Position numbers and translations under genes: made by a program
In this document: in pieces, positions 58,232-64,000 of the stretch
Numbering within the stretch: the first letter of the stretch is position 1
How the letters are laid out: each line of letters starts with the position of its first letter
The notes under the pieces: generated by a model
Seen by the model: only the letters and a program-made list of their open reading frames with translations
Told to the model about the DNA's origin: nothing
Database searches by the model: none
Assembly: GCF_009857605.1 (NCBI RefSeq)
Contig: NZ_WWCT01000020.1
Span: 1-64,000, forward strand
From: Duganella levis
GTDB lineage: Bacteria; Pseudomonadota; Gammaproteobacteria; Burkholderiales; Burkholderiaceae_D
Length of the DNA stretch: 64,000 nt
Reading direction: 5' to 3'

Positions 58232-58252
58232 GTCTTCTATAAGATATAAGAC
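58232..58252 (-). promoter_or_regulatory. near-palindrome upstream of icd
   Basis: A 21-base near-perfect palindrome, GTCTTCTAT-AAG-ATATAAGAC with one mismatch, lies 27 bases before the icd ATG. Similar TATAAG-type palindromes are, to my recollection, found before TCA-cycle genes in betaproteobacteria; I am not certain of the regulator. It is a plausible operator. Confidence 0.4.
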
Positions 58253-58328
58253 GCCTGTTTTACATTATGCCCCAGTACGTAGTGAGGCGCCATGGTTTTC
58301 AAGCCTACACCAATTTCAGTTTTCGATA

Positions 58329-58889
58329 ATGCCCCTGATTCTATTTAACAAACCTTTTCAAGTGCTGTGCCAGTTTTCGGCGCAGGACGGCAAGGCCACG
58401 CTGGCCGACCATTTGACCATTCCCAACATCTACCCCGCCGGCCGGCTCGACTACGACAGCGAAGGCCTGATGCTGCTGACCGACGACGGCAAGCTGCAGC
58501 ACGCGATTGCGCATCCGGATCACAAGGAGGGCAAGACTTATCTGGTGCAGGTGGAAGGCATGGCCGATGCGGCGGCGCTGGCGAAGCTGCAGGCGCCGCT
58601 CGACCTGGGCGATTTTGTGACGCAGCCGTGCAAGGCGGTGCGCATTGCCGAACCGGAGTGGCTGTGGCCGCGCAATCCGCCGATCCGACAGCGCGCCGAT
58701 CAGCCGACCAGCTGGCTGGCGATTACGCTACAGGAGGGCAAGAACCGCCAGGTGCGGCGCATGACGGCGGCAGTGGGATTGCCGACGCTGCGACTGGTGC
58801 GCACGGCGATCGGCGGGATTTCGCTGGCCACGCATCCACTGATGCCGGGCGAGTGGATGGCAGTGGCGCCGCAGGATCTGCGCAGCTGA
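58329..58889 (+). CDS. 23S rRNA pseudouridine synthase RluE
   Basis: Pseudouridine synthase of the RsuA/RluB/RluE group, 186 residues. The catalytic aspartate is in AGRLDYDSEGLMLLTDDG. WLWPRNPPIRQRADQPTSWLAITLQEGKNRQVRRMTAAVG follows the RluE pattern. No N-terminal S4 domain is present, which fits RluE. The E. coli enzyme modifies position 2457 of 23S rRNA. Confidence 0.9.
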   Translation: MPLILFNKPFQVLCQFSAQDGKATLADHLTIPNIYPAGRLDYDSEGLMLLTDDGKLQHAIAHPDHKEGKTYLVQVEGMADAAALAKLQAPLDLGDFVTQPCKAVRIAEPEWLWPRNPPIRQRADQPTSWLAITLQEGKNRQVRRMTAAVGLPTLRLVRTAIGGISLATHPLMPGEWMAVAPQDLRS

Positions 58890-58894
58890 TCCAA

Positions 58895-58951
58895 GCCCCG
58901 TGTGACGGGGCACAAACGACAAAGCCCGCGCCGGACGAACCGGAGCGGGCT
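58895..58951 (-). terminator. two hairpins between rluE and rpsT
   Basis: AGCCCGCGCCGG (58923-58934) pairs with CCGGAGCGGGCT (58940-58951) with one mismatch, and on the minus strand is followed by TTGTCGTTTG, a fair terminator for rpsT. A second stem, GCCCCGT/ACGGGGC (58895-58911), lies on the rluE side and could serve that gene. Confidence 0.7.
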
Positions 58952-58974
58952 GTTGCTAAACTTCGCGAACGAAA

Positions 58975-59241
58975 TTAAGCGGACAGTGCTTTCAGGGCAG
59001 CTGCCAGACGGCTCTTATGGCGAGCTGCCTTGTTTTTGTGAATGATCTTCTTGTCAGCGATGCTGTCGATGGTCGAAACCGACGATTGGAAGATGGTCGT
59101 TGCAGCTGCTTTGTCGCCAGCTTGGATCGCTTTACGCACTGCTTTGATAGCGGTGCGCAGGGTCGAACGTTGCGACGAGTTGTGAGCGTTTTGCTTAACT
59201 GCTTGACGAGCGCGTTTGCGCGCTTGTGCGGTATTTGCCAT
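58975..59241 (-). CDS. 30S ribosomal protein S20
   Basis: Small-subunit protein of 88 residues. MANTAQARKRARQAVKQNAHNSSQRS is the family opening, and KAAATTIFQSSVSTIDSIADKKIIHKNKAARHKSRLAAALKAL the typical ending. The ATG at 59241 follows TAGGAAATTTC. Upstream in-frame sequence to 59316 is intergenic repeat, not coding. Confidence 0.97.
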   Translation of the reverse strand: MANTAQARKRARQAVKQNAHNSSQRSTLRTAIKAVRKAIQAGDKAAATTIFQSSVSTIDSIADKKIIHKNKAARHKSRLAAALKALSA

Positions 59242-59267
59242 GAAATTTCCTAAACAGGTAAATGATG

Positions 59268-59360
59268 CGTTTGCAAACGTTAATGTTTGGCAAACAGGTG
59301 CGTCCAAGGTTGCCATCAGAGCGAACCGTGTGAGTCAAACTACTGCTTGCCAAACATTAA
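59268..59360. repeat. cluster of perfect inverted repeats between rpsT and murJ
   Basis: A 12-bp palindrome CGTTTGCAAACG (59268-59279) abuts TTAATGTTTGGCAA (59280-59293). The same 14 bases occur inverted as TTGCCAAACATTAA (59347-59360), an exact match. Within the left copy TGTTTG-G-CAAACA (59284-59296) is a further palindrome. The cluster lies in the shared promoter region of rpsT (leftward) and murJ (rightward) and could be an operator array or form a large hairpin. Confidence 0.7.
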
Positions 59361-59436
59361 TGTCTGCGCAACAGAATTTTGTACAGCCTGTGATTATAGC
59401 GATGTTTACCAGCAGGAGCAACTATAATCACGTCCC

Positions 59437-60975
59437 ATGAACTTACTCCGCACCCTCTCCGCCATTTCCAGCATGACAATGCTGTCCCGGATTACCGGCC
59501 TCCTGCGTGAAACCCTGATTGCCCGCGCCTTTGGCGCCGGCGGCATGACCGATGCCTACATCGTCGCCTTCCGGATTCCCAACCTGCTGCGCCGCCTGTT
59601 TGCCGAGGGCGCGTTCTCGCAAGCCTTCGTGCCGATTCTATCGGAATACAAGAACAAGCAGGGGCAACAGGCCAGCAAACAGCTGGTCGACCATGTCGGC
59701 AACACCCTGGTCTGGGCCACGCTGATCGTCACCATCCTTGGCATCATCGCCGCGCCGGTATTCATCTACCTGATTGCCAGCGGGCTGGAAGAGTTCGACG
59801 CCGCCGTGTGGATGACGCGCCTGATGTTCCCCTACATCGCGTTCATGGCCTTTGTGGCGCTGGCCGGCGGCGTACTCAACACGTGGCGCGAGTTCAAGAT
59901 CCCGGCCTTCACGCCGGTGTTGCTGAATATTGCCTCGATCCTGGCGTCGCTGTTCCTGCAACAACATCTGGAAAAGCCGATCTATGCGATGGCCATTGCC
60001 GTGTTTGTCGGCGGCGTGCTGCAGGCGGCGATCCAGATTCCGGCGCTGGTCAAGATCGGCATGCTGCCCACGCTGTCGTGGAATCCGCTCGCAGGCATGG
60101 GCGACCCCGGCGTGCGCCGCGTGCTGAAGAAGATGGGACCGGCGGTGTTCGCCGTCTCGGCCGCGCAGATCAGCCTGATGATCAACACCAGCATCGCCTC
60201 GCGCCTGGTGGAGGGCAGCATTTCGTGGCTGTCATATGCCGACCGGCTGATGGAATTCCCGACCGCCCTGCTGGGCGTGGCGCTGGGCACGATCCTGCTG
60301 CCCAGCCTGTCCAAGGCGCAGGCCGACAACGACCCGCGCGAATATACCGAACTGCTGGACTGGGGCCTGCGCCTGACCTTCCTGCTGGCGCTGCCGGCGG
60401 CGGTGGGCATGGCGGTACTGGCCGAGCCGATGATCGCCACCCTGTTCCATTACGGCGCCTTTACCGACGAGGCGGCCACGCAGTCGGCACGGCCGCTGAT
60501 CGCCTACTGCGCCGGTCTGCTGGGCATCATCCTGGTCAAGATCCTGGCGCCGGCGTTTTACGCGCAACAAGACATCCGTACGCCGGTGCGCATCGCCATC
60601 GGCGTGCTGATCGCCACGCAGCTGATGAACTGGCTGTTTGTGCCCTACCTGCAAGTGGCCGGGCTGGCACTGTCAATCGGCCTTGGCGCTTGCCTGAATG
60701 CCGGCTTCCTGTACGCCGGTCTGCGCCGGCGCAATATTTACCGCCCACTGCCGGGCTGGCCTGCCTTCTGCTTCAAGCTGGCCGTGGCCTGTGTACTGAT
60801 GGCCGGCGCCGCCTGGCTGGGCTCACAGCAGATTGACTGGCTGGGCTTGCAGCATCACGCCTGGCTGCGCTTCGGCGCGCTGATGCTGCTGATCTGCGTC
60901 TGCGCGGCGGTGTACTTCGGCGCGCTGCTGCTGATGGGATTCCGCCTGCGCGACTTCAAGCGCATCGCGCGCTAG
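59437..60975 (+). CDS. lipid II flippase MurJ
   Basis: MATE-like MOP-superfamily flippase of 512 residues with about 14 membrane helices, moving lipid II across the inner membrane for peptidoglycan synthesis. Family motifs are MTMLSRITGLLRETLIARAFGAGGMTDAY and FRIPNLLRRLFAEGAFSQAFVPILSEY near the N-terminus. Its place beside rpsT is conserved in betaproteobacteria. It ends 3 bases before the convergent gene. Confidence 0.96.
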   Translation: MNLLRTLSAISSMTMLSRITGLLRETLIARAFGAGGMTDAYIVAFRIPNLLRRLFAEGAFSQAFVPILSEYKNKQGQQASKQLVDHVGNTLVWATLIVTILGIIAAPVFIYLIASGLEEFDAAVWMTRLMFPYIAFMAFVALAGGVLNTWREFKIPAFTPVLLNIASILASLFLQQHLEKPIYAMAIAVFVGGVLQAAIQIPALVKIGMLPTLSWNPLAGMGDPGVRRVLKKMGPAVFAVSAAQISLMINTSIASRLVEGSISWLSYADRLMEFPTALLGVALGTILLPSLSKAQADNDPREYTELLDWGLRLTFLLALPAAVGMAVLAEPMIATLFHYGAFTDEAATQSARPLIAYCAGLLGIILVKILAPAFYAQQDIRTPVRIAIGVLIATQLMNWLFVPYLQVAGLALSIGLGACLNAGFLYAGLRRRNIYRPLPGWPAFCFKLAVACVLMAGAAWLGSQQIDWLGLQHHAWLRFGALMLLICVCAAVYFGALLLMGFRLRDFKRIAR

Positions 60976-60978
60976 GCG

Positions 60979-61995
60979 TCAGTCGCCCTGCTTGTACGGC
61001 GCTGCCAGCGGATCGCCGATGAACACGCCCTGCGCCGGCCAGGCCACACTGCTCCAGTAGGCTTCGATGGCGGTGATGCCGCTGATGTAGTTCTTCAGCA
61101 ATAGCACCGGATTGGGGAATTTCTGCCAGTAGTTGCACGGTTCGGTGACGGTACCGTAGCTGGCGGTGGCGCCCGCCGTCAGCCATTGCAGGCTGCTCAT
61201 CTGATAATCGCCCAGCAGGTCGCCGCCGGTCGAGGTCAGGTGGTCCGCCAGCGCGCCGGGCATGAAACGCAGGGTATCAAGCTTGGCCACGCGCGCCATG
61301 CCGGTCTGGTAGATGATGATGTCCTGCGCGCCGTCCAGCGCATCCTGCTTCAGCTGACGTACGTTCAGGTTTTTGGCGCTCACCTTGCCATTGGGCGGGA
61401 AGAACTGCACGCGCGAATTGCGCGCCACTTCACTGGTCACCAGGTAATAAGCAGTGGATGGTGGCGGCGTCATGTAGCGCACCGTGCCACGCGCGATCAG
61501 CGCCCTGGCCTGCTCGACCGAATCTGTCGGCAGCAGCATGCTGATGCGGCCGGCGTTAGTCGGCAGCGATAATGGCGCCGCCGGCGCCTTGTCAAAAAAC
61601 GGGCTTTCCTTGCCGGGGCCGCAGGTCTTGACGCACTGCTCGGCATCAAAGCCGTTGGTGTAGGCCGAGGTGATCGAGTTGCACTCCACCGCGTACGGCG
61701 CGGTCCACACCATCAGCGTGGCGCGCACGTCGGCCGGCAGTTGGCGGTCGATCTCTTTCTTCAAATCTCCAAACATCGCGGCACTGATCTTGCGAGGGCG
61801 ATTGGGAATGCGCACGTGGGCAATGTTGGCAGCGGGAATCTGATGCGCCACGCGATACAACTCGGCGATGGCAACACTGTTCGGTTCGTCGTCGTTGACG
61901 ACCAGACCCAGCTGGGATGGCGCCAGCGCCGCAGCGCCGACGGTGTTGGCAGCCAGCAGCGCGACCATGGCCAACAAACTAGAGAATGAACGCAA
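60979..61995 (-). CDS. TIGR03790-like exported protein
   Basis: Protein of 338 residues with a signal peptide (about 1-23, ending GAAA). The mature start LAPSQLGLVVNDDEPNSVAIAELYRVAHQIPAANIAHVRIP matches the TIGR03790 type, whose function is unknown. Two cysteines (CVKTCGPGKES) and a CNYWQKFPNP block are visible. The start is TTG at 61995, supported by AAAGG 6 bases upstream; the next ATG (61968) would cut the signal peptide. It lies beside two PEP-CTERM genes. Confidence 0.75.
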   Translation of the reverse strand: MRSFSSLLAMVALLAANTVGAAALAPSQLGLVVNDDEPNSVAIAELYRVAHQIPAANIAHVRIPNRPRKISAAMFGDLKKEIDRQLPADVRATLMVWTAPYAVECNSITSAYTNGFDAEQCVKTCGPGKESPFFDKAPAAPLSLPTNAGRISMLLPTDSVEQARALIARGTVRYMTPPPSTAYYLVTSEVARNSRVQFFPPNGKVSAKNLNVRQLKQDALDGAQDIIIYQTGMARVAKLDTLRFMPGALADHLTSTGGDLLGDYQMSSLQWLTAGATASYGTVTEPCNYWQKFPNPVLLLKNYISGITAIEAYWSSVAWPAQGVFIGDPLAAPYKQGD

Positions 61996-62042
61996 AGCAG
62001 GCCTTTAGTGAATAGTGATTGGCCTGATTATAAAATGAAAAA

Positions 62043-62060
62043 GCGCCGGTTAACCGGCGC
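62043..62060 (-). terminator. terminator of the first PEP-CTERM gene
   Basis: GCGCCGGTT-AACCGGCGC is an 18-base perfect palindrome, followed on the minus strand by TTTTTCATTTTA. It lies 26 bases past the stop of the gene to its right. Confidence 0.85.
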
Positions 62061-62085
62061 CCCAATTGATATGCTGCAACTCATG

Positions 62086-62592
62086 TCAGGCAGCGAGCTT
62101 GGCATGCCGTTTGCGGCGGCTGATATAACCCACTACGCCCAGCCCCGCCAACATCAGGGCATAGCCTTCCGGCTCAGGCACCACGGTCAGGTTGATCGTG
62201 CCAGAGTAAGAAGCGTTGCCACCCGACGAACCAACCACGGTGAGCGTGATTGGACCACTCAGCGCGAATTCAGATGGTGTGTAAGCCAGCACGCCGGGAT
62301 TAAGGTTGCTCAACGTTAATGCAATACCATTGAGCTTTACCGAGCTGAACGTAATGTACTGACTAGGCTCGAAGCCGATAGTACTCAGTACTGCGGACAC
62401 CGTCGTGCTGGGGAATTCAGGCGAGATAATAAACTCGTCTGTAAAGCTGCCAGCACTGCTGTGGGTGACGTTAAAACCACCGGTATACGAACTACCAGCT
62501 CCCGTCAAGGTCACGGTAGTGGCTGCCGATGCACCTGCCACCGTCAGCATCATCGTCGCTGAAACCGCTACTGCCTGTAACATTTTTTTCAT
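62086..62592 (-). CDS. FxDxF-type PEP-CTERM protein
   Basis: Exported protein of 168 residues. A signal peptide (about 1-23, ending SAA) precedes a beta-rich body with FTDEFIISPEF, close to the FxDxF motif of this family. The C-terminus VPEPEGYALMLAGLGVVGYISRRKRHA is a PEP-CTERM sorting signal: VPEP, a membrane helix and a basic end. Such signals are cut by an exosortase (EpsH), which is not in the window. A GAGGC ribosome site supports the ATG. Confidence 0.88.
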   Translation of the reverse strand: MKKMLQAVAVSATMMLTVAGASAATTVTLTGAGSSYTGGFNVTHSSAGSFTDEFIISPEFPSTTVSAVLSTIGFEPSQYITFSSVKLNGIALTLSNLNPGVLAYTPSEFALSGPITLTVVGSSGGNASYSGTINLTVVPEPEGYALMLAGLGVVGYISRRKRHAKLAA

Positions 62593-62848
62593 GATTTGCC
62601 TCTTCTAGGTCAACACCAAGACACGACGCCCGGGATATAGATTGCCCGTATAAAAATAATAACTAAGCGCATGGAAAATAGCTTAGATATTTTGTAACGG
62701 TGCGGACCCATAAAAAATGGCGATTTAACAAATTTTCCTCGCGTTATGTGCTAGCGCTGAGAACACAGCTATAACATTCCGCCGTGGGGCACGGAAGTGT
62801 TAATTTTACATTTCCAAACGGCATGTTTTACAAATTTAAAAGACTGAT

Positions 62849-62876
62849 GAGTTTGTCGCTAAGTGGCGACAAACTC
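62849..62876. repeat. 11-bp perfect hairpin
   Basis: GAGTTTGTCGC (62849-62859) and GCGACAAACTC (62866-62876) are exact complements around a 6-base loop. No T-run follows on either strand. It may be an operator or RNA element. Confidence 0.6.
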
Positions 62877-62928
62877 GCGAGAAGTTGACATGAAAGGCAA
62901 TATACCACCACGCACCGGTGATCCTTCT

Positions 62929-62948
62929 CCCCGGCGCTAGCGCCGGGG
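62929..62948. repeat. 20-bp perfect GC-rich palindrome
   Basis: CCCCGGCGCT and its exact complement AGCGCCGGGG form a continuous 20-bp palindrome with no loop and no adjacent T-run. Possible protein-binding site or strong RNA fold. Confidence 0.65.
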
Positions 62949-62974
62949 CAGACCACAAGTGCAGCCCATACAAA

Positions 62975-63005
62975 AAAAAATCGCGCCCTCAGGGCGCGAT
63001 TTTTT
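62975..63005 (-). terminator. terminator of the second PEP-CTERM gene
   Basis: ATCGCGCCCT (62980-62989) pairs with AGGGCGCGAT (62991-63000), with A-run and T-run on both flanks. It is downstream of the leftward PEP-CTERM gene ending at 63034. Confidence 0.9.
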
Positions 63006-63033
63006 GCAACACCGCAGAGCGGCACCAGCGATA

Positions 63034-63552
63034 TTATGCTTGATTGGCAGCCTTGCGACGACGAGCTGCGAAGCCCACCAGCGCCAAGCCAGCGCCCAGC
63101 ATGGCGAAGGTTTCTGGCTCAGGTACAGCGGTCACGTTGATGGTGCCCGAGTAGCTAGCGTTGAAGTTAGGGGTGTTTGCAACACCAGCCTTGCCGCTGA
63201 CAACCAGGGTCAGTGGGCCAGTCAGATTCAGCTGGGTCAGCGTTTGGGCAACGTCTACCACACCGTTAGTGATGCTCAGCGCTACGCCGTTCAGCTTGAC
63301 CGACGTGAAGTCGATGTTGGTGACTTTGTCGAAACCGATCGAGGTCAGCACCGTGGAAACGGTCGAGCTCTGAAACGAAGGCGAGAACGTGAAGGTGTCG
63401 GTGAATGCCGAAGTGTGGCTGATGTTGAAGCCGCCGGTGTATTTCGCTGCATTAACTGGATCTTGCACCAGGGTAACAACAGTATTGGTGGCGAAGGCGG
63501 AGCTTGCGACGATAGTCAGAGCAGCAGCAGCCAGAATAGATTTAATCTTCAT
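63034..63552 (-). CDS. FxDxF-type PEP-CTERM protein (second copy)
   Basis: Paralogue of the protein at 62086-62592, 172 residues from the ATG at 63552, supported by AAAGGA 6 bases upstream. Signal peptide about 1-21. The body has GGFNISHTSAFTDTFTFSPSF (FxDxF motif FTDTF) and the shared block SIGFDKVTNIDFTSVKLNGVALSITN. It ends VPEPETFAMLGAGLALVGFAARRRK, a PEP-CTERM signal. An earlier in-frame start at 63588 lacks a ribosome site and spoils the signal peptide. Confidence 0.9.
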   Translation of the reverse strand: MKIKSILAAAALTIVASSAFATNTVVTLVQDPVNAAKYTGGFNISHTSAFTDTFTFSPSFQSSTVSTVLTSIGFDKVTNIDFTSVKLNGVALSITNGVVDVAQTLTQLNLTGPLTLVVSGKAGVANTPNFNASYSGTINVTAVPEPETFAMLGAGLALVGFAARRRKAANQA

Positions 63553-63807
63553 ATGAATCCTTTTACGTAGGAATGCGGTTACACACAAAACAGATTGGTG
63601 GAAAACTTAAGACAGACAAATCATATCACGATGTTTTCATTTTTGTTAGTCAGAATGAAATATTCATTTTCCTCTTAGCAAGTTTTTCCGCCTGATGAAA
63701 TTTGCACCTCTCAAGTGCACTTTTATGCCAAAAAAATACTATTCCAGGGTAGAAAACAGTGCAATTTAAATAATTATGATGCAAAAATTACACCAAACTG
63801 TGGTAGA

Positions 63808-64000
63808 TTAACGACTCCCCTCCAGTGCCCCAGTGTTGCTTGCGCGCCGCACCAACCTGTCGTATGACAACCAGACCAGCAGATCATCGAAGGCGCCGCC
63901 AGCCTCCAATTCACGGTCACTGCCGGGCCGCTGGATGAAATGTGCAACCGCAACATCATTAGACTGTTGATCAGTACCGCCAGCGCCTTGATATTTACCA
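63808..64000 (-). CDS. C-terminus of a pilin-like protein, cut by the window edge
   Basis: On the minus strand an open frame enters from the right edge and ends in TAA at 63808-63810. It reads GKYQGAGGTDQQSNDVAVAHF, then FDDLLVWLSYDRLVRRA. The FDDLLVWLS pattern resembles the C-terminus of minor pilin/pseudopilin-like proteins of related species, but the match is from memory. Only 63 residues are present. The 255 bp between it and the PEP-CTERM gene are AT-rich and hold nothing else I can support. Confidence 0.45.
   Translation of the reverse strand, partial: GKYQGAGGTDQQSNDVAVAHFIQRPGSDRELEAGGAFDDLLVWLSYDRLVRRASNTGALEGSR

Larger units (their letters stand above)
62593..63033. other. gene-free region with three palindromes
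   Basis: 441 bp between the two PEP-CTERM genes, AT-rich next to the right-hand side of the first gene. It holds the leftward gene's promoter, the terminator of the rightward-placed gene and two further strong palindromes, listed separately. No credible coding frame was found. Confidence 0.6.

Noticed and set aside
59242..59316. N-terminal extension of rpsT
   Set aside because: The extension translates the intergenic repeats; S20 starts at MANTAQARKRARQ after a good ribosome site.

Overview
The window is chromosomal DNA from a Gram-negative betaproteobacterium, most likely Oxalobacteraceae (Duganella/Massilia/Janthinobacterium type). This is inferred from a Burkholderiales-style porin, a cysI-DUF934-cysH-cysD-cysN-cobA sulfate operon, an acnD/prpF methylcitrate operon, FxDxF-type PEP-CTERM proteins, and an rRNA leader of the betaproteobacterial kind at the left edge. 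Coding DNA is GC-rich and gene-dense. I see no prophage, insertion sequence, CRISPR array or tRNA gene.

Layout. 1-400: leftward rRNA promoter and leader, with 16S rRNA just outside the window. 0.4-4.7 kb: LytS/LytTR-type two-component pair, a small orphan NarL-type kinase and a porin. 4.7-12.5 kb: methyltransferase and cysB, divergent from the sulfate-assimilation operon that ends in the siroheme methylase gene. 12.5-18.7 kb: mixed housekeeping, including a MotA homologue that lacks its TM3/TM4 region, an ECF sigma factor and a second-type clpP. 18.7-25 kb: cbiX-lptG-lptF, pepA and xthA. 25-27.7 kb: PAS/GGDEF/EAL protein. 27.8-39.3 kb: propionate regulon (prpBC-acnD-prpF-prpE plus a DUF485/ActP transporter pair) with divergent prpR. 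39.4-42 kb: hydrolase and a second LytS/LytTR system behind perfect LytTR-type direct repeats. 42-52 kb: MFS permease, orphan FtsX-type permease, tricorn-like protease and an unrecognised two-gene cassette. 52-55.3 kb: clpA-clpS and a cold-shock gene. 55.3-64 kb: rfbA remnant, rfbC, rfbD, icd, rluE, rpsT, murJ, a TIGR03790-like protein, two PEP-CTERM proteins and a pilin-like gene cut by the right edge.

How it works together. CysB probably controls reduction of sulfate through APS (CysDN, CysH) to sulfide (CysI). The siroheme for CysI would come from CobA and possibly CbiX. PrpR, with sigma-54, probably drives propionate use: PrpE activates propionate, PrpC condenses it with oxaloacetate, AcnD/PrpF make 2-methylisocitrate and PrpB cleaves it. 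The appended ActP/DUF485 pair probably imports the acid.

Most notable observations: the internally deleted MotA; a predicted leaderless prpR transcript facing a near-consensus sigma-54 promoter; 21-bp-period direct repeats before cysI and before the second LytTR operon; the rfbA fragment before rfbC; the unknown 574/303-residue cassette; and dense inverted repeats between rpsT and murJ and between the PEP-CTERM genes. All calls come from reading the sequence; no database search was run.
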